Positions 1 through 8,065 of a stretch of DNA of 64,000 bases are shown here, one piece after another. Source of the stretch: Limnohabitans sp. Hippo3. Its GTDB lineage: Bacteria; Pseudomonadota; Gammaproteobacteria; Burkholderiales; Burkholderiaceae_C. Within the stretch, counting starts at the first letter, position 1; the number at the start of each line of letters is the position of its first letter. The notes beneath the pieces were generated by a model that did not search any database, had not been told where the DNA came from, and saw only the letters and a program-made list of their open reading frames with translations. The position numbers and the translations under genes are program-made. Location of the stretch: the NCBI RefSeq assembly GCF_003063665.1, contig NZ_NESF01000010.1, positions 57,217-121,216 on the forward strand. The letters run 5' to 3'.

Positions 1-1
1 C

Positions 2-403
2 AATTTGCTGGTGGGCGGGTTTGAGCGTGAGCGCCCGGGTTTGGCGGCCATGGCATTGGCCTCGGACACCTTGACGGCCACCCGCTGGGCCGATGGTCAG
101 GCCTTGGCCCGCCAGGTGCTGGCACTGGGCCAAACCGGTGATGTGCTGGTGCTCATCAGTGCCGATGGCGGTGAGCCGGCCCTGATCGACGCAGTTCAGG
201 CCGCCCACGACCGTGAAATGACGGTGCTGGCCTTGACCGGACACCATGGCGGTGGCCTGGCCCGCCAGTTGCGTGAAACCGATGTGCATGTGTGCGTGCC
301 GCACGAGCGGGCGGCAAGAATTCGTGAGGTGCAGCACCTGGTGCTGCATTGTCTGTGTGATGGAATTGACACCCAGTTGTTGGGTGAACAGGAGCCTGTT
401 TAA
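2..403 (+). CDS. SIS-domain protein, DiaA/GmhA-like, 5' end outside the window
   Basis: The reading frame is open from base 2, so the N-terminus lies outside the window; about 133 C-terminal residues remain. They match the C-terminal half of the SIS (sugar isomerase) fold of DiaA and phosphoheptose isomerase: FERERPGL near the left edge, then ALGQTGDVLVLIS, LTGHHGGGLARQL, HVCVPHERAARIREV and LHCLCDGID. DiaA promotes DnaA assembly at the origin; GmhA makes heptose phosphate for LPS. The BON lipoprotein gene follows directly, the same order as diaA-dolP (yraP) in enterobacteria, which favours DiaA. The phosphosugar loop, usually STSGNS or STRGNS, reads SADGGE here, so isomerase activity looks unlikely. 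The family call is secure, the exact role inferred. Confidence 0.82.
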   Translation, partial: NLLVGGFERERPGLAAMALASDTLTATRWADGQALARQVLALGQTGDVLVLISADGGEPALIDAVQAAHDREMTVLALTGHHGGGLARQLRETDVHVCVPHERAARIREVQHLVLHCLCDGIDTQLLGEQEPV

Positions 404-1030
404 ATGAAACGCAATCTTCAATCTTGGGTTTTGACCAGTGCCGTGTTGGCCAGCACCTTGACGGCGCTCTCCGGCTGCGCACCGTTGATCGTGGGCGGCG
501 CGGTCATGACCGGCATTGTGGCCACCGACCGACGCACCACGGGTGCGCAGGTGGAAGACGAGGGCATCGAGCTCAAAGTGGCCAGCGCCGTGCGTCAGGA
601 GCTGGGTGACCGTGTGCACCTGAATGTGACCAGCTTCAACCGCAAGGTGCTGCTCACTGGCGAGGCCCGCACGCAGGCCGACAAGGACCGCGCTGAAAAA
701 TTGGCGCAAAGCCAGGAAAACGTGCAGTCTGTGGTGAACGACTTGGCGGTGGCACCCCCCAGCAGCCTGACCCAGCGCTCCAAAGACACGGTGACCACCA
801 GCCAGGCCAAGGCTGCCTTCATCGACGCCAAAGACCTGCAGGTCAACTCTATCAAGGTGGTCACCGAGCGGGGCATCGTGTATTTGATGGGCCGTGTGAC
901 CGCCCGTGAAGCCAAACGTGCCAGCGACATCGTGCGCGGCATCGGTGGCGTGACCAAAGTCGTGCGCGTGTTTGACGAGATTTCTGAAGAAGAACTCAAG
1001 CGCTTGAGCCAGCCACCTTTGTCCAAGTAA
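404..1030 (+). CDS. dolP: BON-domain outer-membrane lipoprotein, DolP (YraP)-like
   Basis: A 208-residue protein with an N-terminal signal and lipobox LSGC (lipidated Cys25), so it should be an outer-membrane lipoprotein. Two BON domains follow, roughly residues 50-115 and 128-195, each with the pattern of charged helix, VxVxxxxGxVxLxGxVxxxxxxxxA and a closing VxxVVNDLAV or VTKVVRVFDEI segment. BON domains bind phospholipid; enterobacterial DolP supports outer-membrane integrity and BAM function. The ATG follows the upstream stop with no gap (TAAATG), so the two genes are probably one operon. A terminator-like hairpin lies 20 bp past the stop. Length and gene order match DolP; equivalent function in this lineage is inferred. 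Confidence 0.8.
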   Translation: MKRNLQSWVLTSAVLASTLTALSGCAPLIVGGAVMTGIVATDRRTTGAQVEDEGIELKVASAVRQELGDRVHLNVTSFNRKVLLTGEARTQADKDRAEKLAQSQENVQSVVNDLAVAPPSSLTQRSKDTVTTSQAKAAFIDAKDLQVNSIKVVTERGIVYLMGRVTAREAKRASDIVRGIGGVTKVVRVFDEISEEELKRLSQPPLSK

Positions 1031-1049
1031 CAACGGGGATGCGCCACAA

Positions 1050-1081
1050 AAAAGAGCGGCCTGTGGGCCGCTCTTTTTTTT
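1050..1081. terminator. Bidirectional rho-independent terminator
   Basis: The hairpin arms AAGAGCGGCC and GGCCGCTCTT are separated by a short loop, with a T-run on the + side and an A-run on the other. It therefore works in either direction and sits between the BON lipoprotein gene and the convergent dehydrogenase gene. Confidence 0.88.
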
Positions 1082-1135
1082 GCCAAGGCCATCTCAGCCG
1101 CGTTGAGCGGCTGGCGATGACCTGTGGTTAGCCGC

Positions 1136-2041
1136 TCAGCGCAGACGGCGGATCAGGCTGGAAGTGTCCCAGCGGCCACCGCCCATTTTTTGGACATCGG
1201 CGTAAAACTGATCGACCAGGGCGGTCACAGGCAGGCGGGCACCGTTGCGCTTGGCTTCGTCCAGCACTAGGCCCAGGTCCTTGCGCATCCAGTCCACCGC
1301 AAAACCGAATTCGAATTTGTCGTCGGCCATGGTCTTGCCGCGGTTGTCCATCTGCCAGCTTTGCGCCGCACCCTTGCCGATCACGTCCAGCACCTGGTGC
1401 ATGTCCAGCCCGGCTTGCTGGCCGAAGGCGATCGCCTCAGACAGGCCCTGCACCAGACCGGCAATGCAAATCTGGTTGACCATTTTGGCCAACTGGCCCG
1501 CACCGGATTCGCCCAGCAAAGTGAAAGCGCGAGAGAAAGCCATGCCCACGGGCTTGACGGCGTCAAAGGCAGCAGCGTCGCCACCGCACATGACGGTGAG
1601 CAGGCCGTTCTGTGCGCCAGCCTGACCGCCCGAGACGGGGGCATCGATGAACTGCAGGCCCTGTTTTTGCGCTTGCGCCGACAACTCCCGGGCGACGGAT
1701 GCCGAGGCCGTGGTGTGGTCCACAAAGATCGCGCCGGGCTTCATGCCCGCAAAAGCGCCATCCGGCCCCAAGACCACGCTGCGCAAGTCGGCATCGTTGC
1801 CCACGCAGGCAAATACGATGTCGGCACCCGCTGCCGCTTCACGCGGGGTGGCGGCAGTGGCGTTGCCGGGGCATTCGGCGGCCCAGGCAGCGGCTTTGGC
1901 GGCGCTGCGGTTGTACACGGTGACGTGGTGCCCGGCACGCGCCAGGTGGCCGGCCATGGGGTATCCCATCACGCCCAGGCCCAAAAAGGCGACTTTCTTG
2001 GCGGGGGTGGCATCGTAGGTTTTGGCAGCGATTTGGCTCAT
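1136..2041 (-). CDS. NAD(P)-dependent beta-hydroxyacid dehydrogenase (3-hydroxyisobutyrate dehydrogenase / tartronate semialdehyde reductase family)
   Basis: A 301-residue soluble oxidoreductase with all signatures of the beta-hydroxyacid dehydrogenase family. The Rossmann loop GLGVMG is at residues 21-26, the substrate-binding segment is DAPVSGGQAGAQNG, and the catalytic-lysine segment is GAGQLAKMVNQI (lysine near residue 187), followed by a C-terminal helical domain ending in DTSSLIRRL. Members reduce or oxidise 3-hydroxyisobutyrate, tartronate semialdehyde, glyoxylate or succinic semialdehyde; sequence inspection does not settle the substrate. It is transcribed alone, divergent from the YggS gene, with about 130 bp between the starts to hold both promoters. 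Confidence 0.88.
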   Translation of the reverse strand: MSQIAAKTYDATPAKKVAFLGLGVMGYPMAGHLARAGHHVTVYNRSAAKAAAWAAECPGNATAATPREAAAGADIVFACVGNDADLRSVVLGPDGAFAGMKPGAIFVDHTTASASVARELSAQAQKQGLQFIDAPVSGGQAGAQNGLLTVMCGGDAAAFDAVKPVGMAFSRAFTLLGESGAGQLAKMVNQICIAGLVQGLSEAIAFGQQAGLDMHQVLDVIGKGAAQSWQMDNRGKTMADDKFEFGFAVDWMRKDLGLVLDEAKRNGARLPVTALVDQFYADVQKMGGGRWDTSSLIRRLR

Positions 2042-2173
2042 GGGTGTCTCGTTGTGAAGTGGATAAAACGGCTATTTTGGCAGCCTGTCGGTGTTCTGGC
2101 GCGCACTGGGTGCTTTGGGCTGACCATTGCGAGACATCAGGGGTGACAGCGCCGCTTTTGGTACGCTCAGACC

Positions 2174-2857
2174 ATGAACTCCTCGATCGCCGACAACGTC
2201 GCCCGTGTGCGGGCGCAAATTCAGGCCGCTTGCCAGGCCTCAGGCCGTGCACCGGACAGCGTGCAGCTGTTGGCCGTGTCCAAAACCTGGGGGCCTGATG
2301 CGGTGCGACAGGCCCATGCGGCCGGGCAAACCGCCTTTGGCGAAAACTACATCCAGGAAGCGGTGGACAAAATCACCGCCTTGCGCGATTTGCCGCTGCA
2401 ATGGCACTGCATCGGCCCGATCCAGAGCAACAAGACGCGCTTGGTGGCCGAGCATTTCGACTGGGTGCACAGCGTGGACCGCCTCAAAATTGCCCAGCGC
2501 CTGTCCGAGCAGCGCCCGCCCGAGCTGCCACCCTTGCAGGTGTGCATTCAGGTGAACATAGACGGCGGCGAAAACAAATCGGGCGTGAGCCCGCAAGAGC
2601 TGCCCGCGCTGGCGCAGGCCGTGGCCGCCTTGCCGCGCTTGCAGTTGCGCGGCCTCATGACCATTCCCGAGCCCGCCGAGACCGAAGCGCAGATGCGTGC
2701 GGTGCACGCTCGGGCCCAAGCGCTTTTCGAGGCTTTGCGCCAGCAAGGCTTCCCGCTGGACACCTTGTCGATGGGCATGAGCGCCGACATGGCAGCCGCC
2801 ATTGCCGAGGGCAGCACGATGGTGCGGGTGGGCACGGCGATTTTTGGCCAACGCTGA
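2174..2857 (+). CDS. YggS/PROSC-family pyridoxal-phosphate homeostasis protein
   Basis: A 227-residue protein with the N-terminal alanine-racemase-like TIM-barrel fold. PLP would be bound by Lys37 in LLAVSKTW. Further family motifs are FGENYIQEA, WHCIGPIQSNK, SVDRLKIAQRL, QVNIDGGENKSG, GLMTIPEP and the phosphate-binding end LSMGMSADMAAAIAEGSTMVRVGTAIFG. YggS proteins have no known enzymatic reaction; they buffer PLP and affect amino-acid and keto-acid pools. The length matches the family norm of about 230. The gene is divergent from the dehydrogenase and convergent with the asparaginase-like gene, 18 bp from its end. Confidence 0.93.
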   Translation: MNSSIADNVARVRAQIQAACQASGRAPDSVQLLAVSKTWGPDAVRQAHAAGQTAFGENYIQEAVDKITALRDLPLQWHCIGPIQSNKTRLVAEHFDWVHSVDRLKIAQRLSEQRPPELPPLQVCIQVNIDGGENKSGVSPQELPALAQAVAALPRLQLRGLMTIPEPAETEAQMRAVHARAQALFEALRQQGFPLDTLSMGMSADMAAAIAEGSTMVRVGTAIFGQR

Positions 2858-2875
2858 ACGCTCAAGACCTGAGTT

Positions 2876-3892
2876 TCAGGCGCCCTCGCCCGCGCGCAGC
2901 TGGAACAGGCTGCGCCGCTCGCCCACAGGCATCCCGGCGACATTGAGCAGCACCTGCGCACGCCAAGGGGCCAATGCCTGACGCTGCGCATCGTCCAGCC
3001 AGCCCAGTTGGTCCAGCGCCTCCACGGTGGCGGCAAACAGCGCCGCCTTGTTGCCGTCCATGATCTTGATGGCCAGGGCCTGCCCCCGCGAACGGCTGCC
3101 CACCACCTGCACGCCGTCTGCACCTACTTTGGTGACCCAGTCGCCCCGGCCGACCCGCATGAAGTCGGCGTCGTTGCGGCCCGTGCCCGAGACCAGCTCG
3201 GGGTGGGCACTCATGGCCTCGCCCAGTTGTTGCAGGCTCTCGCCGTACAGGCCGTCTGACTCCGGCTGGGCCAGCCGGGCATAGCTGCGGGCCAGGCGCG
3301 ACAGGGGCATGGCGTAGTTGGGGGCCGAGCAGCCGTCGATGCCCAGCGCCAGATCTTCTTCGCGCAGACCCGCCAGGTGCGCCACGGCCTGCCGAATCTT
3401 TTGTTGCAGCGGGTGGTCCACCTCGGTATACGCCTCAGTGGGCAGGCCGTGCTGCACGCAGTAGGCCAGAAAGCCGCTGTGCTTGCCGCTGCAGTTGTGG
3501 TGCCGCTCGTCGTAGGCAAAGCCCTCGGGCATGGGGCGGTCGAAAAAGGTGAAACGGTAGGGCACATGGCAGCCGCAGCGCATCTGGCGCGTGTTGCTGC
3601 CAATTTTGCGCAGGATGGATGTGACCTGCTCGACGTGCATGTCCTCGCCGTTGTGGCTGGCGCACATCAGGGCCAGCTCGGTGGGCGTGAAACCGAAATG
3701 CGCCACCCCGCCCGACTGCACCAGCGGCAGCGCCTGCATGGCCTTGAGGGTGGAGCGGGTGAAGCACAGCCAGTGTGGGTTGCCCACCTGGGCCAGCACC
3801 CGGCCTTCGGTGTCGGTCACGGCCAGCGCGCCCATGTGCACGCATTCCTGGATGCCGTTGCGGGTCAGTTCGATCAGGGGTTCAAAGTTCAT
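2876..3892 (-). CDS. Asparaginase II family protein
   Basis: About 338 residues from the chosen ATG. The N-terminus PLIELTRNG with EcvHmGALAV, the motif HNCSGKHSGFLA, GIDGCSAPNYAMPLSRLARSYA and the C-terminal GDWVTKVGADGVQVV are typical of the L-asparaginase II family (Pfam PF06089), a fold distinct from E. coli type I/II enzymes. Probable reaction: hydrolysis of L-asparagine to aspartate and ammonia in the cytoplasm. The frame stays open to 4234, but that would overlap the divergent carboxyltransferase gene. Starts at 3892 (homology with short family N-termini) or 3910 are both possible, and neither has a strong Shine-Dalgarno. Confidence 0.85.
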   Translation of the reverse strand: MNFEPLIELTRNGIQECVHMGALAVTDTEGRVLAQVGNPHWLCFTRSTLKAMQALPLVQSGGVAHFGFTPTELALMCASHNGEDMHVEQVTSILRKIGSNTRQMRCGCHVPYRFTFFDRPMPEGFAYDERHHNCSGKHSGFLAYCVQHGLPTEAYTEVDHPLQQKIRQAVAHLAGLREEDLALGIDGCSAPNYAMPLSRLARSYARLAQPESDGLYGESLQQLGEAMSAHPELVSGTGRNDADFMRVGRGDWVTKVGADGVQVVGSRSRGQALAIKIMDGNKAALFAATVEALDQLGWLDDAQRQALAPWRAQVLLNVAGMPVGERRSLFQLRAGEGA

Positions 3893-3979
3893 GGGCTTGT
3901 TCGGACGCATGCAAAAACCCAGTTTAAATTGTCCCGGACTTGACCCGCTGTCGCCGGGGCAGCCGCGCACAATGAATGG

Positions 3980-5785
3980 ATGCACAACATCCATTCTCCC
4001 CTTCAGGCGCAACTGGTTCAATGGTTGGTGGCCCCCGGTGCGACCGTGGCCACAGGCGACGTGTTGGTCATTCTGGAAGCCATGAAAATGGAGCACGAAA
4101 TCCGCGCCAACCAGCCCGGGCGTGTGGGCGAGCTCTACTTTCAGGCAGGCGAGGCGGTGGCCGAAGGCGAGGTGCTGGGTGTGCTCGTGCCCTTGGCCGA
4201 GGATGCGTCCCGACCTGAGGCGCTTGCCGCCCACACGCCAAGCGCCCCCTTTTCAAAGGGCCGCGCCGATTTGCAAAAACTGCAAGAGCGCCTGGCCTTC
4301 ACCCAGGATGCTGCACGCCCCGAAGCCGTGGCCAAGCGCCATGCCTTGGGGCTGCGCACCGCCCGCGAAAACATCGCTGATCTGTGCGATCCCGATTCCT
4401 TTGTCGAATACGGCGCCTTGGCCGTGGCCGCGCAAAGCCGCCGCCGCAGCTCCGACGACCTGATGCGCAACACCCCGGCCGACGGCATGGTCACCGGCAT
4501 CGGCTGCGTCAACGGCCAGCGCGTCGTGGTCATGGCCTACGACTTCACCGTGCTGGCGGGCACGCAGGGCATGCGCAACCACCAGAAGACCGACCGCATG
4601 CTGGGCGTGGCCCTGCAAAACCACTTGCCCGTGGTGCTGTTGGCCGAAGGCGGGGGCGGCAGGCCGGGCGATGTGGATGTGGCCATCGTGGCGGGCCTGA
4701 ACCTGGCCACCTTTGCCTCGTTTGCGCGCCTCAATGGCCGGGTGCCGGTGGTGGGCGTGGTGGCGGGGCGCTGTTTTGCAGGCAATGCAGCGTTGCTGGG
4801 GTGCTGCGATGTGATCATCGCCACACGCGGCAGCAACATTGGCATGGGCGGCCCGGCCATGGTCGAAGGCGGCGGGTTGGGTGTCTTCAAGCCCGAGCAG
4901 ATTGGCCCCAGCGACGTGCAGCACAACAACGGCGTGATCGATGTGCTGGTGGATAACGAAGCGCAAGCTGTGGCGGCGGCGCGGCATTACCTGTCTTTCT
5001 TTCAGGGCGCGGCAGCTTCTTGGCAAGCGCCAGACGCGCAAGCCCTGCGCCATGTGGTGCCGGAAAACCGCCTGCGTGTGTACGACACCCGCGCGGCCAT
5101 GCAGGGCATCGCCGACGAAGGCAGCCTCTTGATGTTGCGCACGGGTTTTGGCGTGGGCATCCACACCGCACTGGCCCGCGTGGCCGGGCACCCGGTGGGG
5201 CTGTTGGCCAACAACCCTTTGCATCTGGGCGGCGCGATCGACGCCGACGCGGCCGACAAGGCGGCCCGTTTCATGCAGCTGTGCAACGCGCACGGTCTGC
5301 CCATGGTGAGCCTGGTGGACACACCCGGTTTCATGGTGGGGCCCGACACCGAAGCTACCGCGCAGGTGCGCCACGTCTCGCGCCTGTTCGTGGTGGCGGC
5401 GCATCTGCGGGTGCCGCTGCTCAGCGTGGTGCTGCGCAAGGGCTACGGGCTGGGTGCGATGGCCATGACGGGTGGGGGCTTTCATGAAACCCTGGCCACG
5501 GTGGCCTGGCCCACGGGCGAGTTTGGCGGCATGGGCCTGGAAGGTGCGGTACGTCTTGGTTATCGCAAGGAACTCGAAGCCGTGCCCGAGGGCCCCGAGC
5601 GTGAAGCCCTGTTTGAGCAGCTGCTGGCGCAGCAATACGACAACGGCAGCGCGATCAACATGGCGGCCACGCTGGAGATCGATGCGGTGATCGACCCGGC
5701 CACCACGCGCGAGTGGCTGGTGGCGGGGCTGCAGGCCGGGCGGGTGAAGCCCGTCGATGGCACCTTGGCCATCGACACTTGGTGA
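3980..5785 (+). CDS. Biotinyl domain-carboxyltransferase fusion, acyl-CoA carboxylase family
   Basis: A 601-residue protein with two parts. Residues 1-75 are a biotinyl/lipoyl domain with the biotinylation motif EAMKMEHEI (Lys36). Residues 90-600 are an acyl-CoA carboxylase carboxyltransferase with both crotonase-like halves, including GGGGRPGDVDVAI, GPAMVEGGGLG, VDTPGFMVGPDTE and AMAMTGGGF. Such enzymes move a carboxyl group from carboxybiotin to an acyl-CoA. In most systems the biotinyl domain sits on the biotin carboxylase (alpha) chain or is separate, so having it at the N-terminus of the carboxyltransferase is unusual. No biotin carboxylase gene is present in the window. The acyl-CoA substrate cannot be told. 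It starts at the third of three overlapping ATGs, the only one in frame. Confidence 0.86.
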   Translation: MHNIHSPLQAQLVQWLVAPGATVATGDVLVILEAMKMEHEIRANQPGRVGELYFQAGEAVAEGEVLGVLVPLAEDASRPEALAAHTPSAPFSKGRADLQKLQERLAFTQDAARPEAVAKRHALGLRTARENIADLCDPDSFVEYGALAVAAQSRRRSSDDLMRNTPADGMVTGIGCVNGQRVVVMAYDFTVLAGTQGMRNHQKTDRMLGVALQNHLPVVLLAEGGGGRPGDVDVAIVAGLNLATFASFARLNGRVPVVGVVAGRCFAGNAALLGCCDVIIATRGSNIGMGGPAMVEGGGLGVFKPEQIGPSDVQHNNGVIDVLVDNEAQAVAAARHYLSFFQGAAASWQAPDAQALRHVVPENRLRVYDTRAAMQGIADEGSLLMLRTGFGVGIHTALARVAGHPVGLLANNPLHLGGAIDADAADKAARFMQLCNAHGLPMVSLVDTPGFMVGPDTEATAQVRHVSRLFVVAAHLRVPLLSVVLRKGYGLGAMAMTGGGFHETLATVAWPTGEFGGMGLEGAVRLGYRKELEAVPEGPEREALFEQLLAQQYDNGSAINMAATLEIDAVIDPATTREWLVAGLQAGRVKPVDGTLAIDTW

Positions 5786-5796
5786 TGGCTGTCATG

Positions 5797-5974
5797 GGCC
5801 CCCGATCAAGTCGGGGGCGACAAAGGTCTGTCATACCCGCGCAGGCGGGCATCCATTCCCTACCGGAGGCACGAACACCCGATCAAGTCGGGCGTGACAA
5901 GTGGAGCTGTCATACCCGCGTATGTGGGTATCCATTCCCCACCGAAGCCATAGACGCCCGATCAGGTCGACCGT
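5797..5974. repeat. Dispersed palindromic repeat family A, two units
   Basis: Between the carboxyltransferase gene and fumarylacetoacetase lie alternating short palindromes: CCCGATCAAGTCGGG-type hairpins and TCATACCCGC...GCGGGTATCCA-type units at 5830-5860 and 5909-5939. The same two words recur at 12738-12771 and 17197-17265, always outside coding sequence. Both strands give spurious short ORFs containing MPACAGMT-like peptides. These look like non-coding interspersed repeats of the kind common in Burkholderiales; function unknown. Confidence 0.8.
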
Positions 5975-5976
5975 GA

Positions 5977-7299
5977 TCAAGGCACCCGTGCAGGCAGCAC
6001 CGTGCCCACGCATTCGCCAAAGCCGATCCGCGCTGCGCCATCGCGCTCGCACCAGCCGCGCAGCACCACGCTGTCACCGTCTTCCAGCCAGGTGCGTTGC
6101 TCGCCATTCGGCAGCGCAATCGGGTTCTTGCCACCCGTGGTCAGCTCGATCAGGGCTGCGGCCTGGTCCAGCGTCGGGCCTGAGAGCGTGCCGCTGCCAA
6201 ACAGGTCGCCCGGCTGCAGGTTGCAGCCGTTCACCGTGTGGTGTGCAACCATTTGCGCTACTGTCCAGTAGGCGTGGCGGTAGCTGGTGCGGCAGATGCT
6301 GGCGTCCGCCTGTCCGGCTTCACGCATCTTGGGCGTTTGCAGGCCCACTTGCAGCTGGATGTCGAAAGCACCTTGCGTGCGGTTGGCTTCGGAGTCCAGA
6401 TAGGCCATGGGCTGCGGGTCGCCCTCGGGCCGGGTGAAGGCCACGCGGTAGGGGGACAGCGCTTCGAGCGTGACGACCCAGGGCGAGACGGTGGACGCAA
6501 AGTTCTTTGACAGGAAGGGGCCCAGGGGCTGGTATTCCCAGCCCTGGATGTCCCGCGCCGACCAGTCGTTGAGCAGGCAGATGCCGAACACATGGTCTTC
6601 GGCTTCGGTGATGGCGACCGGTTCGCCCAAAGCGTTGCCGGTGCCGATGAAAATGCCCAGCTCCAGCTCGATGTCCAGCCGCTTGCAGGGGCCGAACGAT
6701 GGCTCGGTGGTGCCGGGCGGCATGGTTTGGCCCACAGGGCGGTGAAACTGCTGGCCGGACACGCCAATGCTGGACGCGCGGCCGTGGTAGCCAATCGGCA
6801 CCCATTTGTAGTTGGGCAGCAGCGGGTTGTCCGGGCGAAATTGTTTGCCGATGTTGGTGGCGTGGTAGACCGAGGTGTAGAAGTCGGTGTAGTCGCCGAT
6901 GCGGGCGGGCACGCCGTATTCGGCCTCGGCTTGCGGCACCAGGCAGGTTTGCAAGGCGGCCTGGACTGTCGAGCCTTCGCGCAGGGCGCGTGACAGGGCC
7001 AGGCGCAGCGCGCTCCAGGCGGTGCTGCCCAGCGCCATCAAGGCGTTGAGTTTGTCTTGCGCACCCGCTTGTGCCGCAGTGGCGGCTTCGCCTTTCAGGA
7101 GGCCTGACTTGGCGAGTGCAGCCAGGTCCACGATCTGGTCGCCAATGGCCACGCCACCACGGAAGGCTTCGGCCGAGCCCTTGCGGCGGAACACCGCAAA
7201 CGGCAGGTTCTGGATCGGGAAGTCACAGCCTGCGCTGTTGGCTGAGGCGAGCCAGCTTTGCAGGGCCGGGTTATGGGTTTCGTTGAGCAAGGTCATCAC
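5977..7299 (-). CDS. fahA: Fumarylacetoacetase
   Basis: A 440-residue enzyme that cleaves fumarylacetoacetate to fumarate and acetoacetate, the last step of homogentisate (tyrosine/phenylacetate-type) catabolism. The N-terminal SH3-like domain is followed by the FAH catalytic domain. Visible are YTDFYTSVYHATNIG (metal-ligand Asp and catalytic His region), GYHGRASSI, LDIELELGIFIG with the metal-binding glutamates, NDWSARDIQGWEY and LGPFLSKNFAST. The length is typical of the two-domain enzyme. It is the last gene of a four-gene operon with the VOC, DUF2783 and flavin monooxygenase genes, 6 bp after the VOC gene. Homogentisate dioxygenase is not in the window. Confidence 0.95.
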   Translation of the reverse strand: MMTLLNETHNPALQSWLASANSAGCDFPIQNLPFAVFRRKGSAEAFRGGVAIGDQIVDLAALAKSGLLKGEAATAAQAGAQDKLNALMALGSTAWSALRLALSRALREGSTVQAALQTCLVPQAEAEYGVPARIGDYTDFYTSVYHATNIGKQFRPDNPLLPNYKWVPIGYHGRASSIGVSGQQFHRPVGQTMPPGTTEPSFGPCKRLDIELELGIFIGTGNALGEPVAITEAEDHVFGICLLNDWSARDIQGWEYQPLGPFLSKNFASTVSPWVVTLEALSPYRVAFTRPEGDPQPMAYLDSEANRTQGAFDIQLQVGLQTPKMREAGQADASICRTSYRHAYWTVAQMVAHHTVNGCNLQPGDLFGSGTLSGPTLDQAAALIELTTGGKNPIALPNGEQRTWLEDGDSVVLRGWCERDGAARIGFGECVGTVLPARVP

Positions 7300-7305
7300 C
7301 CGTCC

Positions 7306-7842
7306 TCAAGAAGCCATGCTGCCGTCGTGCATCCAGGCGGCGTGCTTGGGTGCGCGCTTGGTCTGGCTCCATTCTTCGAGCATGTCCCATTTCACGTCGT
7401 CGAGTTTTTTCATCATCTCGGGCGTGCCGCAATCGGCGGCCAGCTCCAGGCGGTGGCCGTTGGGGTCAAAGAAATAAATGCTCTTGAAGATGGTGTGGTC
7501 GGTGGGGCCGAGCACCTCGATGCCCGCATCGACCAGTTTCTTTTTGGCTGCCAGCAGGGTGTCGAGTGAGTCGACCTTGAGCGCCAGGTGCTGCACCCAG
7601 GCGGGGGTGTTTTCGTCGCGACCCATTTCGGGCTGGTTGGGCAGCTCAAAAAAAGCCAGGATGTTGCCGTGGCCTGCATCCAGAAAGACGTGCATGTAGG
7701 GGTCTGGGGCCTTGGTCGAGGGCACTTCGTTTTCGGCGATGGCCAGCACGAATTTCATGCCAAGGTGCTTTTCGTACCACTGGACGGTTTCTTTGGCGTC
7801 TTTGCAGCGGTAGGCGACGTGGTGAACGGATTGAACGAGCAT
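7306..7842 (-). CDS. VOC (glyoxalase/extradiol dioxygenase superfamily) protein
   Basis: 178 residues from the ATG at 7842, which has AGGAG five bases upstream; the open frame beyond that lacks such a signal. The N-terminal pattern VHHVAYRCKDAKETVQWYEKHLGM and the C-terminal FDPNGHRLELAA are characteristic betaalphabetabetabeta modules of the vicinal oxygen chelate fold with candidate metal-binding His and Glu. Its place between a ring hydroxylase and fumarylacetoacetase suggests a lyase, isomerase or dioxygenase acting on a ring-cleavage intermediate, but the reaction cannot be assigned from sequence. Confidence 0.85.
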   Translation of the reverse strand: MLVQSVHHVAYRCKDAKETVQWYEKHLGMKFVLAIAENEVPSTKAPDPYMHVFLDAGHGNILAFFELPNQPEMGRDENTPAWVQHLALKVDSLDTLLAAKKKLVDAGIEVLGPTDHTIFKSIYFFDPNGHRLELAADCGTPEMMKKLDDVKWDMLEEWSQTKRAPKHAAWMHDGSMAS

Positions 7843-7867
7843 GGGGGTCTCCTGGTGAATGATAGGT

Positions 7868-8056
7868 TCAGAGGTCTTGCAGGGCGGTGGTGATCTGCTG
7901 CTGGAAGAGTTGTGCGTCGGCCAGCGCGTTGGCGTTGAGCAAGGCCAATTTGACGAGAAACAAAGTGGTCTTGTCCGGGCCGGCCTGGTCAATGGCAGTA
8001 GCCAAGGCGTCGTACACGGACTCCAGCCCGTCGATGGTGAGTGTGGGTTGTGACAT
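7868..8056 (-). CDS. DUF2783 small protein
   Basis: A 62-residue protein, MSQPTLTIDGLESVYDALA..., predicted to be all-helical, matching in length and pattern the DUF2783 family of small proteins found next to FAD-dependent aromatic hydroxylases. It lies 9 bp downstream of the monooxygenase gene and 25 bp upstream of the VOC gene, so it is clearly within the operon. Its role is unknown; an accessory or stabilising subunit of the monooxygenase is plausible from the constant linkage. Confidence 0.8.
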   Translation of the reverse strand: MSQPTLTIDGLESVYDALATAIDQAGPDKTTLFLVKLALLNANALADAQLFQQQITTALQDL

Positions 8057-8065
8057 GGGGTGTCC

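Noticed and set aside
4253..5635. Long - strand ORF (460 codons) opposite the carboxyltransferase gene
   Set aside because: The + strand encodes a full conserved carboxyltransferase. Antisense frames stay open by GC bias, and the product is His/Gln/Arg-rich without family patterns.
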